A stretch of DNA of 64,000 nt from Zoogloea dura (GTDB lineage Bacteria > Pseudomonadota > Gammaproteobacteria > Burkholderiales > Rhodocyclaceae), in NCBI RefSeq assembly GCF_012927165.1, contig NZ_JABBGA010000011.1, positions 88,399-152,398 on the forward strand. Reading direction: 5' to 3'. The position numbers and the translations under genes are program-made. Of the stretch, positions 27,737 through 36,749 are shown piece by piece. The stretch's first letter is position 1; each line of letters opens with the position of its first letter. The notes under the pieces were generated by a model. It was not told the DNA's origin. It worked only from the letters and a program-made list of their open reading frames with translations, and ran no database searches.

Positions 27737-29034
27737 GTTCGGTACTGTTCTGGTTTCGTGCCGACCTGCGGCTGCATGATCAGCCGGCCCTGCAGGCTGC
27801 CTGCGCTGCGGGTACCCGGCATCTGGTGCCGGTATTCTGCCTGCCTGATTTCGAGGAAGTCAGCCCTTGGGGATTTGCCCGCTGGGGCACGCAGCGCCGT
27901 GCGTGGCTGGCAGGCGCACTGCGTGATCTGGGAGACCAGCTCGACGGGCTGAACTGCCCCTTGCTGGTGTGTCCGGGGCCCGCGTCCCTCGTGCTGCCCA
28001 TGCTGGCACGCGCGGTGGGCACCGACACCGTTGTGTGTGAGGACATCGCCGCCCCCGAGGAGAGGGCCGAAGTCGCCGCGCTGCGGGCCACCGGTTTGTC
28101 GGTGCGCACTGTCTGGCAGAGCAGCCTGCTCGATCCTGCTCAGCTGCCGTGGGCGGAGAATGCCTTGCCCGCCACCTTCACGTTGTTCCGGCAGGGGGTG
28201 GAGAGGGCGCATCTGAGCCCGCCCGCGCCCTTGCCGCCGCCGTCAGGGCTGCCGTCCTGGCCTCCGGGGGTTGGTCTGCCTCCGCAGCTGCGTAGCGACC
28301 CGTCGTGGTGCCTTGCGGAGCCTCCGCCTGCAGACGCACGTTCATCGCTGCCCCATGGGCAGGCCGGGTTGGGTGGCGGCGAGACCGCGGGGCTGGCACA
28401 TGCGGCCCGCTACCTGGCCTGCCGGCGGCCCGACAGCTACAAGCAGACGCGCAACGGCCTGACCGGCGTGGACTACTCCAGCAAGTGGTCGCCCTGGCTG
28501 GCTACGGGGGCACTGTCGGCAAGACGCATCCTTGCCGGGCTGCGGCAGTACGAAGCGGTGCATGGGGCGACGGAGAGCAGCTACTGGTTGTGGTTCGAGT
28601 TGCTGTGGCGTGACTATTTCCGCTTCCTGCATCTGCAGCATGGCGCGAGGCTTTACCACGCACGCGGGTTGGGCTCGAACCCCAGCCCGCCACACAACGC
28701 GGCGGGCTTCGCGCGCTGGTGCCAGGCGGCCACCGGCGAGCCGCTGGTTGATGCCGCGATGCGCGAACTGGCGGTTACCGGCTACCTGAGCAACCGGCTG
28801 CGTCAGGTGGTGGCCAGCTATCTGCTGCATGAGCTTGGCGGTGACTGGCGGGCCGGCGCCGCCTGGTTCGAGGCCTGCCTGGTGGACTACGACGTGTATA
28901 GCAATCAGGGCAACTGGCTGTACGTCGCGGGCCGGGGTACCGACCCCCGGGGCGGGCGCCGCTTCAATGTGGCCAGGCAGGCGGCCGAACATGACCCGGA
29001 GGGGGGGTACCGGCGCCTGTGGGGCGTGGCATGA
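27733..29034 (+). CDS. Cryptochrome DASH
   Basis: A 433-residue flavoprotein. [14 protein letters not shown] opens the antenna domain. DASH hallmarks are [19 protein letters not shown] (239-257) and [16 protein letters not shown] followed by [11 protein letters not shown] (385-412). DASH proteins bind FAD and usually MTHF, repair CPDs in single-stranded DNA and may signal. The C-terminus is short, ending just after [14 protein letters not shown] Pro-rich linker (about 163-200) lies between domains. The start ATG at 27733 overlaps the DUF2256 stop; its own stop overlaps the next gene's ATG. Confidence 0.93.
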   Translation: MSSVLFWFRADLRLHDQPALQAACAAGTRHLVPVFCLPDFEEVSPWGFARWGTQRRAWLAGALRDLGDQLDGLNCPLLVCPGPASLVLPMLARAVGTDTVVCEDIAAPEERAEVAALRATGLSVRTVWQSSLLDPAQLPWAENALPATFTLFRQGVERAHLSPPAPLPPPSGLPSWPPGVGLPPQLRSDPSWCLAEPPPADARSSLPHGQAGLGGGETAGLAHAARYLACRRPDSYKQTRNGLTGVDYSSKWSPWLATGALSARRILAGLRQYEAVHGATESSYWLWFELLWRDYFRFLHLQHGARLYHARGLGSNPSPPHNAAGFARWCQAATGEPLVDAAMRELAVTGYLSNRLRQVVASYLLHELGGDWRAGAAWFEACLVDYDVYSNQGNWLYVAGRGTDPRGGRRFNVARQAAEHDPEGGYRRLWGVA

Positions 29035-30572
29035 CGGGCTCCAGCCATACCCTGCGCCTGGTCCTGGGGGATCAGCTGAATCCCGGGCATTCATGGTTTC
29101 AGACCGTGGATCCGCAGGTGGTGTACGTGCTCATGGAGGTGCGCCAGGAGACCGACTACGTGCTTCACCATGCGCAGAAGATCATCGCCATCTTTGCCGC
29201 CATGCGCGAGTTCGCCCGTCAGCTGCGCGCAGCGGGGCACCGGGTGCGCTACGTGACGCTGGACGATCCGAGCAACCGCCAATCCATCCCGGAGAACCTG
29301 GCTGCGCTGGTACAGCACTACGCTGCCCGGCGCCTGGAGTGGCAGTCTCCCGACGAATGGCGGCTGGATGTCCTGCTGCGCAGCTGGGCTGCACAGCAGG
29401 AACTGACGACCGAGGAGGTCGGCAGCGAGCATTTCCTGACCGCCCGGCACGAGCTGGCCGAGCTGTTCGCGGGCCGCAAGCAATGGCTGATGGAGCATTT
29501 CTACCGCCACATGCGCCGCCGCTTTGGCCTGCTGATGGATGCCCAGGGCAAGCCCGAAGGCGGGCAGTGGAACTTCGATCACGACAACCGCAAGCCCTGG
29601 CCGGGCACGCCGGCGGAGCCGCTGGACGCGCGCCCCGTGCATGACCACAGCGGGCTGTGGGCGATGCTTGCCCGCTGCGGGGTCGGCAGCTTCGGCGATG
29701 CCCAGGCCGGGGAGATGCGCTGGCCGGTGAATCGCAGCGAGGCGCTGGCCTGCCTGGAGGCCTTCGTCCAGACCGCGCTGCCGCACTTCGGCGACTTTGA
29801 AGACGCCATGAGCAGCACGAGCCCGCGCCTGTTCCACTCGCTGCTGTCGTTTGCGCTCAACGTGAAGATGCTCCACCCGCTCGAGGTGGTGCTGCGGGCC
29901 GAGGCGGCCTACCGGCAGGGCCGGGCACCCCTGGCGGCGGTGGAGGGCTTCGTGCGGCAGATTGTGGGCTGGCGCGAGTATGTGCGGGGCATCTACTGGG
30001 CGCACATGCCCGGCTACGACGAAGGCAATGCGCTCGGCCACCACCTGCCCTTGCCGCACTGGTTCTGGAGCGGCGAGACAGGCATGCGCTGCCTGCAGCA
30101 TGCGATCGGCCAGTCACTGCGCACGGCGCATGCCCACCACATCCAGCGCCTGATGGTGATCGGCAATTTCGCGCTGCTCGCCGGGCTGGACCCGCAGGCG
30201 CTGCACCGCTGGTACCTGGGCGTCTATATCGATGCCTTCGAGTGGGTGGAGCTGCCCAACACCCTGGGCATGAGCCAGTGGGCCGACGGCGGCATCATCG
30301 CCACCAAGCCCTATGTCAGCAGCGCGGCCTACATTCGTCGCATGAGCGACTACTGCCAGGGCTGTCGTTACGACCACAAGCAGCGGATTGGCGACAAGGC
30401 TTGCCCCTTCAATGCCCTGTACTGGGATTTCTTCGCCCGCCATGAGCCACTGCTGGGCGGCAACCATCGCCTGGGCATGGTGTACCGGCAGCTGCAGAAG
30501 ATGCCGCCAGCCGAGCGCGATGCCCTGCAGGCGCAGGCTCAGGGCCTTCGTGGGGGCCTGGAGGCGCTTTGA
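29031..30572 (+). CDS. phrB: Iron-sulfur (6-4) photolyase-type protein (FeS-BCP, PhrB family)
   Basis: A 513-residue member of the deoxyribodipyrimidine photolyase-related (DPRP) family. Cys354, Cys442, Cys445 and Cys458 have exactly the spacing of the [4Fe-4S] ligands of Agrobacterium PhrB (350/438/441/454). His369-His370, Trp346, Trp394 and Tyr395 align by the same offset of four with residues reported important there. It should repair (6-4) photoproducts using FAD and a ribolumazine antenna. The start at 29031 overlaps the DASH stop (ATGA), indicating coupling. It is the last gene before a terminator. Confidence 0.94.
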   Translation: MTGSSHTLRLVLGDQLNPGHSWFQTVDPQVVYVLMEVRQETDYVLHHAQKIIAIFAAMREFARQLRAAGHRVRYVTLDDPSNRQSIPENLAALVQHYAARRLEWQSPDEWRLDVLLRSWAAQQELTTEEVGSEHFLTARHELAELFAGRKQWLMEHFYRHMRRRFGLLMDAQGKPEGGQWNFDHDNRKPWPGTPAEPLDARPVHDHSGLWAMLARCGVGSFGDAQAGEMRWPVNRSEALACLEAFVQTALPHFGDFEDAMSSTSPRLFHSLLSFALNVKMLHPLEVVLRAEAAYRQGRAPLAAVEGFVRQIVGWREYVRGIYWAHMPGYDEGNALGHHLPLPHWFWSGETGMRCLQHAIGQSLRTAHAHHIQRLMVIGNFALLAGLDPQALHRWYLGVYIDAFEWVELPNTLGMSQWADGGIIATKPYVSSAAYIRRMSDYCQGCRYDHKQRIGDKACPFNALYWDFFARHEPLLGGNHRLGMVYRQLQKMPPAERDALQAQAQGLRGGLEAL

Positions 30573-30594
30573 TGGGCTACGCCGCTGGAAGTGA

Positions 30595-30620
30595 AAAAGC
30601 CCCGTCTGCACGGGGCTTTT
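30595..30620. terminator. Bidirectional intrinsic terminator, photolyase operon/ychF
   Basis: A perfect 10-bp stem (30595-30604 with 30611-30620), loop TCTGCA, has A4 and T4 ends, so it serves both the photolyase operon and convergent ychF. Confidence 0.85.
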
Positions 30621-30647
30621 CTGGCACTGGCTGGGAGCGGCCTGGCG

Positions 30648-31739
30648 TCAGACGTTGAACAGGAAGTTCAGCACGTCACCGTCCTTCACCACGTATTCCT
30701 TGCCTTCGGAGCGCATTTTGCCGGCTTCCTTGGCGCCGGCTTCACCCTTGTACTTGATGAAGTCGTCGAAGGCGATGGTCTGGGCGCGGATGAAGCCGCG
30801 TTCGAAGTCGGTGTGGATCACGCCGGCCGCCTGGGGGGCGGTGTCGCCCACGTGGATGGTCCAGGCGCGGACTTCCTTGACGCCGGCGGTGAAGTAGGTC
30901 TGCAGGCCGAGGAGCTGGTAGCCGGCGCGGATCAGGCGGTTGAGGCCGGGTTCCTCAAGGCCCAGGTCGGCCAGGAAGGCGAGCTTGTCCTCATCGTCGA
31001 GGTCGGCCAGTTCGGCTTCGATCTTGGCGCACAGGGCGACGACCGGGGCACCTTCCTTGGCGGCGTGCTCGCGCAGGCGGTCGAGGTAGGGATTGTTGTC
31101 GAAGCCGTCCTCGGTGACGTTGCCCACGTACATGGCGGGCTTGAGGGTCATCAGGCACAGGGGCTTGAGGATCAGCTTTTCGTCGTCGCTGAGCTTCATG
31201 GTGCGTGCCGGCTGGCCCTCGTTGAGGTGGGGCAGCAGCTTTTCGAGGATGGCGACGAGCTTCTGGGCGTCCTTGTCGCCGGAGCGGCCCTTCTTGTTCT
31301 CGCGGTGGATGGCCTTCTCGACGGCGGCCATGTCGGCCAGGGCGAGCTCGGTGACGATGGTCTCGATGTCGGCGAGCGGGTCGACCTTGCCATTCACGTG
31401 GATGACGTTCTCGTCCTCGAAGCAGCGCACCACGTTGACGATGGCGTCGGTCTCGCGGATGTTGGCCAGGAACTGGTTGCCCAGGCCTTCACCCTTGGAG
31501 GCGCCGGCGACCAGGCCGGCGATGTCCACGAATTCGACAATGGCGGGTTGGATCTTCTGCGGCTTGACGATCTCGGAGAGGGCGTCGAGGCGGGGGTCGG
31601 GCACTTCGACGATGCCGACGTTGGGCTCGATGGTACAGAAGGGGTAGTTCTCGGCGGCGATGCCGGCCTTGGTGAGGGCATTGAAGAGGGTCGATTTGCC
31701 GACGTTGGGCAGGCCGACGATGCCGCATTGGAGAGCCAT
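30648..31739 (-). CDS. ychF: Redox-regulated ATPase YchF (Obg-like)
   Basis: A 363-residue P-loop ATPase of the Obg/OLA1 family. [15 protein letters not shown] (G1) lies near residue 8, [19 protein letters not shown] (G3) near 70 and the C-terminal TGS domain ends in [17 protein letters not shown]. It binds ribosomes and acts in translation and stress control. The start ATG is clear and the length typical. Confidence 0.97.
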   Translation of the reverse strand: MALQCGIVGLPNVGKSTLFNALTKAGIAAENYPFCTIEPNVGIVEVPDPRLDALSEIVKPQKIQPAIVEFVDIAGLVAGASKGEGLGNQFLANIRETDAIVNVVRCFEDENVIHVNGKVDPLADIETIVTELALADMAAVEKAIHRENKKGRSGDKDAQKLVAILEKLLPHLNEGQPARTMKLSDDEKLILKPLCLMTLKPAMYVGNVTEDGFDNNPYLDRLREHAAKEGAPVVALCAKIEAELADLDDEDKLAFLADLGLEEPGLNRLIRAGYQLLGLQTYFTAGVKEVRAWTIHVGDTAPQAAGVIHTDFERGFIRAQTIAFDDFIKYKGEAGAKEAGKMRSEGKEYVVKDGDVLNFLFNV

Positions 31740-31845
31740 GGAATTCCTTTGATGTTCAGTAGCTTCCGGCGGGATGAGCCGGAAAACCCGCTATTGTAAG
31801 GCGGGTTCTCCGTTCATCCAAAGGCCGGGCGTGCCGGCTGCCGGT

Positions 31846-33039
31846 TCAGGCGCGCGGAACGTCGCGCAGCAGGCCGTCGAGGAGGGCGATCATCTGGTCG
31901 ATCTCCTCGGTGGTGACCGTCAGCGACGGCATGAAGCGCAGCAGGTTGGGGCGCGGCGAGTTGAGCAGCAGGCCGGTGGGGCTGTGCTCCAGGGCCGCCT
32001 TGACCAGGGCCGGGCCGCGCTCGTCGTCGAGGATCAGGGCGCGCAGGAGGCCGTTGCCCCGTTCGCCCACCAGGCGGTGCTGGATGATCAGCTTGTCGAG
32101 GGCGGCAGCCAGGTAGCGGCCTTTTTCTTCGACGCTGTCGAGGAAGCCGGGGGCGATCAGGCGGCGCAGCACGGCGATGCCGACGGCGGTCATCAGCGGG
32201 TTGCCGTTGTAGGTGCCACCCTGGTCGCCGGGCACGAAGCAGCACACCTCTTCGCGGGCCAGCAGGGCGGAGAGGGGGACGCCGCCGCCGATGCCCTTGC
32301 CCAGGGTCATGATGTCGGGCTCGATGCCGGAGTGCTCGTAGGCGAACAGGCGGCCGGTACGGCCCATGCCGGTCTGCACCTCATCGACGATCAGCAGGAT
32401 GCCGTGCTCCCGGGTGAGGGCGCGCAGGGCTTGCATGAAGTCGGGCTCGGCGGGGATCACGCCGCCCTCGCCCTGCACCGGTTCGAGCATCACGGCCACG
32501 GTCTTGGGGCCGATCAGGGCCTTCACCGACTCGATGTCGTTCAGGTTGGCCTTGGGGAAGCCCGGCACCTGGGGGGCGAAGAGGGTGTCCCAGCCGGCCT
32601 TGCCGGAGGCCGACATGGTGGCCAGGGTGCGGCCGTGGAAGCTGTGGTCGAAGGTGATGATCTCGTAGGCGCCGTCCTTGTGGACGCGGCCCCACTTGCG
32701 GGCCAGCTTGATCGCACCTTCGTTGGCTTCCGCGCCGGTGTTGGCGAAGAAGACGCGGTCGAAGGCGGAATGGCGGGTCAGCAGGTCGGCCAGCTCGATC
32801 ATGGGGCCGTTGTAGAAGGCCGGGCTGGGGTTGATCAGCTTGTGGGCCTGCTGCTGCACGGCCTCGACGATCTCGGCCGGGCAGTGGCCGAGACAGTTCA
32901 CCGCCCAGCCCTGCACGAAGTCCAGGTAGGCCTTGCCCTTGTTGTCGTACAGCCAGGAGCCTTCACCGCGCTCAAAGACGATTTCGGGCCGGTTGGTGAT
33001 GTGCATCAGGGCGTTGGCGTCGAATTCGCCGTATTGCAT
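31846..33039 (-). CDS. argD: Acetylornithine aminotransferase-type class III transaminase
   Basis: A 397-residue PLP enzyme. The family core includes [55 protein letters not shown] and the PLP lysine in [16 protein letters not shown]. It should make N-acetylornithine in arginine synthesis, and related class III enzymes may act on succinyldiaminopimelate. I chose ATG 33039, with AAGGA upstream, over an earlier in-frame start. argB lies 7 kb away in the same orientation. Confidence 0.92.
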   Translation of the reverse strand: MQYGEFDANALMHITNRPEIVFERGEGSWLYDNKGKAYLDFVQGWAVNCLGHCPAEIVEAVQQQAHKLINPSPAFYNGPMIELADLLTRHSAFDRVFFANTGAEANEGAIKLARKWGRVHKDGAYEIITFDHSFHGRTLATMSASGKAGWDTLFAPQVPGFPKANLNDIESVKALIGPKTVAVMLEPVQGEGGVIPAEPDFMQALRALTREHGILLIVDEVQTGMGRTGRLFAYEHSGIEPDIMTLGKGIGGGVPLSALLAREEVCCFVPGDQGGTYNGNPLMTAVGIAVLRRLIAPGFLDSVEEKGRYLAAALDKLIIQHRLVGERGNGLLRALILDDERGPALVKAALEHSPTGLLLNSPRPNLLRFMPSLTVTTEEIDQMIALLDGLLRDVPRA

Positions 33040-33140
33040 GGCAGTGTTCCTTGTGTTCGAAACCCTCGATTTTAGCGCCAGCGAGGGCCCTGCCGGGCAT
33101 GTCACGCAAAATTCACCGGAGACGGCCCGGAATGGGCCGC

Positions 33141-34844
33141 TCAGCGGGCCAGCAGCAGGAACAGCAGGAAGATGTTGAGCACCAGCGAGGTGACTGCCAG
33201 GAGCTTGAGCCCGAGTTGCGGGTCGCGCTGCAGCAGGGGGGACTTGCGCGGCACGCTGAGGGGGCGGCGGGCGCCCCGCTCGAGGGCCAGCAGGAACTCT
33301 TCGGCCGTTTCGAAGCGGGCCTTGGGCTCCCGCGCCACCGCCTTGAGCAGCACGGCTTCCAGCCAGTCAGGGATGTCGGGGCGGAAGCGGGTGGGCGGCA
33401 CCGGGTCGCCGAAGCGGGGGGTCTGGAAGGGCTCGATTTCGCCGTAGGGGTACTTGCGGGTGAGGAGCTGGTAGAGGGTCACGCCCACGGCGTAGAGGTC
33501 CGTCTGCTCGTCGGCGGCGGCCGGGCGCGGGCCGAACAGTTCAGGGGCCATGTAACTGGGGGTGCCGGGGTTGTTGATCTCCTCGAACTTCTGGCCGTCC
33601 CGTTCGCCGTCGGAGGCGGCCACGCCCAGGTCGAGGATGCGCAGGCGGCCTTCCTGGTCCAGGTGCAGGTTGTCGGGCTTGATGTCCCGGTGGACGATGG
33701 ACAGGCGATGCAGGGCGGCCAGGCCCTTGAGGATGCGCTCGCCCAGCTCGACGGTCTCGCCGCTGCCGAAGCGATGGTCGGTGTCGAGGCGGGCCTTGAG
33801 GGTGGCGCCCTCGTGCCAGCTCATCAGGTAGTAGAGGTGGCTGCGTTCCGGGTGGGGGATCACCTGGGGAAACCAGGCGTCGTTGACCCGCCGGGCCAGC
33901 CACTCTTCGTGGGCCAGGGCGGCAGCGGCCTCCGCATCGTCGTGCTCGGGGCGCAGGGTCTTGAGGACCCGCAGGCGGCCCTGGGCGTCACACACCCGGT
34001 AGAGCAGGGTGGCGATGGATTCGTGCAGCACCGCCTCCACGCTGAGGCCGTCCAGTTGCTGGCCGGGGTGCAGGCGCGGCGGCAGGGGCAGCTGGCGCAG
34101 GCGGGTGATGTTGTCCCGCAGGCGGTCGGGCGGCAGGCTGTCCACGTGCAGGACCAGCGCGGTGCAGTTGTCCTGGCTGCCGCCGTCCTCGGCGCTCATG
34201 GCGAGGCGGGCGGCGGCGTCCTGGGGGGCTTTCTCGGCTTTCAGGATGTCGCCGATGCGGCGCTCGCCCAACTGGCCCCAGACGCCGTCGCTCATCAGGG
34301 CGAAGATGTCCCCGGCCTCGAGGTCCCCGTCGGCGTAATCCACCGACAGGTGGGCATCCAGGCCGACGGCCCGGGACAGCACGTTGTTCAGCTCGGGGTG
34401 TTCCCACACATGGTCGGTGGTCAACTGTTCGAGCCGGCCGCCGCGCAGGCGGTAGATGCGCGAATCGCCCACATGAGCAAGGTAGAAGCGGCGCCCGCGC
34501 AGGACCACGGCCGACAGGGTGGTGGCCATGCCGGCGCTCTCCCGCGTGCGGCTCGCCAGGGACAGCAGCCAGCGGTTGAGGGCGGCCAGCACGGTGTCCA
34601 GGGATTTGTTGACCGCCCAGGTGTCGGGGGTGGCGTAGTAGTCGGACAGCAGGCCACGGACGGTGTATTCGGAGGCCTCGCGCCCGTTGGCGTGGCCGCC
34701 CACCCCGTCGGCCACCACCGCCAGGATGCCCTTGGCTTCCAGCTCGGCGCCTTCAGGCGTGACGGCGCCGCAGAAGTCTTCGTTGCGGGGCCGGGGGCCG
34801 GTGAGGGAGGCGTAGCCGAGGCGGGCCTGCAGGGAGGGGGTCAT
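33141..34844 (-). CDS. Fused PP2C phosphatase-Ser/Thr protein kinase
   Basis: A 567-residue fusion. Residues 1-240 form a PP2C-type phosphatase with RNEDF, ADGVGG (Asp46), MSDGVWG (Asp186) and SQDN (Asp225). Residues 265-520 form a Hanks-type kinase with Lys295, HRDIKPDN (385-392), DLG (405-407, replacing DFG) and MAPEL. A single C-terminal membrane helix (about 546-566) would anchor it with the catalytic domains in the cytosol. Fusions of this kind recur next to assimilatory nitrate genes; here it follows the nitrate transporter. The start ATG 34844 gives the PP2C N-terminus; an earlier in-frame start is less likely. Confidence 0.93.
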   Translation of the reverse strand: MTPSLQARLGYASLTGPRPRNEDFCGAVTPEGAELEAKGILAVVADGVGGHANGREASEYTVRGLLSDYYATPDTWAVNKSLDTVLAALNRWLLSLASRTRESAGMATTLSAVVLRGRRFYLAHVGDSRIYRLRGGRLEQLTTDHVWEHPELNNVLSRAVGLDAHLSVDYADGDLEAGDIFALMSDGVWGQLGERRIGDILKAEKAPQDAAARLAMSAEDGGSQDNCTALVLHVDSLPPDRLRDNITRLRQLPLPPRLHPGQQLDGLSVEAVLHESIATLLYRVCDAQGRLRVLKTLRPEHDDAEAAAALAHEEWLARRVNDAWFPQVIPHPERSHLYYLMSWHEGATLKARLDTDHRFGSGETVELGERILKGLAALHRLSIVHRDIKPDNLHLDQEGRLRILDLGVAASDGERDGQKFEEINNPGTPSYMAPELFGPRPAAADEQTDLYAVGVTLYQLLTRKYPYGEIEPFQTPRFGDPVPPTRFRPDIPDWLEAVLLKAVAREPKARFETAEEFLLALERGARRPLSVPRKSPLLQRDPQLGLKLLAVTSLVLNIFLLFLLLAR

Positions 34845-35046
34845 GGGCGGGGCCACTCGAGGCGACGCGGCAGTATGCCGCGGAACGGGAAGGAGCTGCA
34901 GGGGGAGACAGGATGGATGGTGCTGCCGCGCGTCCGGGCCTGCGGGCCTGGCCGCCAGGGAGCGCGGCCAGGTGAGTGCCAACCCTGAAGACCGCAGGGC
35001 CCGGGCCGCGCGGCAGACCTTCTCTCCCCCTCTTCAACTCATCAGA

Positions 35047-36261
35047 TCAGATCTTGGCGCTGGTGAGGTGCGGAGCACCCCAGGTGGTGCGCCAGCGGCT
35101 CTTGACGGCGGTGAGACCGACCAGCGCGGCAACGGCCAGGGCGGCGAAGATCAGGAAGCCGGCCTGGTAGCTGCCGGTGACCTGCTTGCTGTAGCCCAGG
35201 CTGGAGGCCAGGTAGAAGCCACCTACGCCGCCGGCCATGCCGACCAGGCCGGTCATCACGCCGATTTCCTTGCGGAAGCGCTGGGGCACCAGCTGGAACA
35301 CCGCGCCGTTGCCCATGCCCAGGGACAGCATGGCGCAGACGAAGACGGCCAGGGCCATCCAGGCCTCGGGCAGGCCGAAGCTGACGATGGACAGGAAGAT
35401 CGCCGCCAGCACATACATGACGGTGAGGCTCTTGATGCCGCCGATGCGGTCGGCCACGTTGCCGCCGATGGGGCGCACCAGGCTGCCGGCGAAGACACAG
35501 GCAGCGGTGAAGAAGCCGGCCATCTTCGGGTCCAGCCCGTACTGGGTGTTGAAGTAGATGGTCAGCGACGAAGCCAGGCCGACGAAGCCGCCGAAGGTCA
35601 CCGAGTAGAAGAACATGAACCACCAGGAGTCCTTGTCCTGGAGCACCTTCAGGTACTCCGCGAAGGATTTGGCCGGCGGGCATTCGGGGGCATCCTTGGC
35701 GAGCACCAGGTACACCACGAAGACGATCGACAGCGGGATCAGGGCCAGGCCGAACACGTTGACCCAGCCGAAGGCGGCCGCCAGGCCCGGGCCGAACAGG
35801 GCGGCCAGGGCGGTGCCGGAGTTGCCGGCGCCGGCGATGCCCAGGGCGGTGCCCTGGTGTTCCGGCGGATACCAGCGGGAGGCCAGGGGCAGGGCGACGG
35901 CGAAGGAGGCGCCGGCCACACCGAGGAAGAGGCCGAGGATCAGCACTTGTTCGTAGCTGTGGATGCCGAACTTCCAGGCCACCGCCAGGGCGGCGATCAC
36001 GATGACCTGACCGATGGCACCGGCCATCTTCGGCTTGAGGTGGTCCACCAGCATGCCCATCACCATGCGCAGCAGGGCCCCGGCGAGCACCGGAGTGGCC
36101 ACCATCAGGCCCTTCTGGGCGTGGGTCAGACCCAGGTCGGAGGCGATCTGCACGCCCAGAGGGCCGAGCAGTACCCACACCATGAAGGCGAGGTCGAAGT
36201 AGAGGAAGGCGGCGAGAAGGGTCGGTGTGTGGCCGGCCTTCAGGAATGATTTCTTGTCCAT
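35047..36261 (-). CDS. Nitrate/nitrite MFS transporter (NarK/NasA type)
   Basis: A 404-residue inner-membrane protein with about twelve helices. The nitrate/nitrite porter signatures GGVGGFYLASSLGYSKQVTG near residue 335 and the first-half segment GNSGTALAALFGPGLA near 145 are present. It should import nitrate or nitrite for assimilation. The start at MDKKSFLKAGH is supported by the compact family N-terminus. It lies between nirD and the kinase/phosphatase, all reading right to left. A narK2-like export role cannot be excluded. Confidence 0.93.
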   Translation of the reverse strand: MDKKSFLKAGHTPTLLAAFLYFDLAFMVWVLLGPLGVQIASDLGLTHAQKGLMVATPVLAGALLRMVMGMLVDHLKPKMAGAIGQVIVIAALAVAWKFGIHSYEQVLILGLFLGVAGASFAVALPLASRWYPPEHQGTALGIAGAGNSGTALAALFGPGLAAAFGWVNVFGLALIPLSIVFVVYLVLAKDAPECPPAKSFAEYLKVLQDKDSWWFMFFYSVTFGGFVGLASSLTIYFNTQYGLDPKMAGFFTAACVFAGSLVRPIGGNVADRIGGIKSLTVMYVLAAIFLSIVSFGLPEAWMALAVFVCAMLSLGMGNGAVFQLVPQRFRKEIGVMTGLVGMAGGVGGFYLASSLGYSKQVTGSYQAGFLIFAALAVAALVGLTAVKSRWRTTWGAPHLTSAKI

Positions 36262-36426
36262 GGTCGTGGCTCTCGGTCTGTTTTCAAAAATCTTGGCGCA
36301 AACGCTCCCCCGGACTCCTGCAGGGGCGGCTTCAGCCGCCCGGAGGCCTCGAGGCATTGCGCGGTATTGGGGTGTTGGGAAGGTGCCGGGCGCGAGGGGC
36401 ACCCCGGCCTTCCCGGGGAGTGGGGG

Positions 36427-36738
36427 TCAGAGCTGCATATAGACTTGCCCGTCTTCGATCTTCACCGGGAAGGGCGTGACGCAGCCGACGTCGGGCGCCG
36501 CCACCTGGCCGTCCTCCAGCTGGATCTTCCAGCTGTGCAGGGGGCAGGTGACGGTGCTGCCGTGGACGATCCCCTGGGACAGGGGGCCGCCCTTGTGCGG
36601 GCATTTGTCATGCACCGCGAAGACCTGGTCGGCGCTGTTGCGGAACAGGGCGATGCGGCCCTTCAGGCTGCTTTCCACGACGCGGGCACCGAGCACGGGC
36701 ACGTCGGCGAGGGCACAGATCAGTGTCCAGTCGTTCAT
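36427..36738 (-). CDS. nirD: Nitrite reductase [NAD(P)H] small subunit
   Basis: A 103-residue Rieske-fold protein, partner of NirB. The [2Fe-2S] ligands appear intact as DKCPHKGGPLS and VTCPLHSW (C-x-H and C-x2-H), unlike enteric NirD, which has lost them. The start ATG lies 11 bases after the nirB stop. A ccccgg/ccgggg hairpin at 36402-36418 follows, before the transporter gene. Confidence 0.95.
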   Translation of the reverse strand: MNDWTLICALADVPVLGARVVESSLKGRIALFRNSADQVFAVHDKCPHKGGPLSQGIVHGSTVTCPLHSWKIQLEDGQVAAPDVGCVTPFPVKIEDGQVYMQL

Positions 36739-36749
36739 CGCTGCGCCCC

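Noticed and set aside
34845..34982. N-terminal extension of the kinase/phosphatase fusion
   Set aside because: The Pro/Arg/His-rich extension lacks homology. The PP2C domain starts directly after the ATG at 34844.
36402..36418. CCCCGG/CCGGGG hairpin between nirD and the transporter gene
   Set aside because: Too short and without a U-tract to be called an intrinsic terminator. It may only stabilise the nirBD message.
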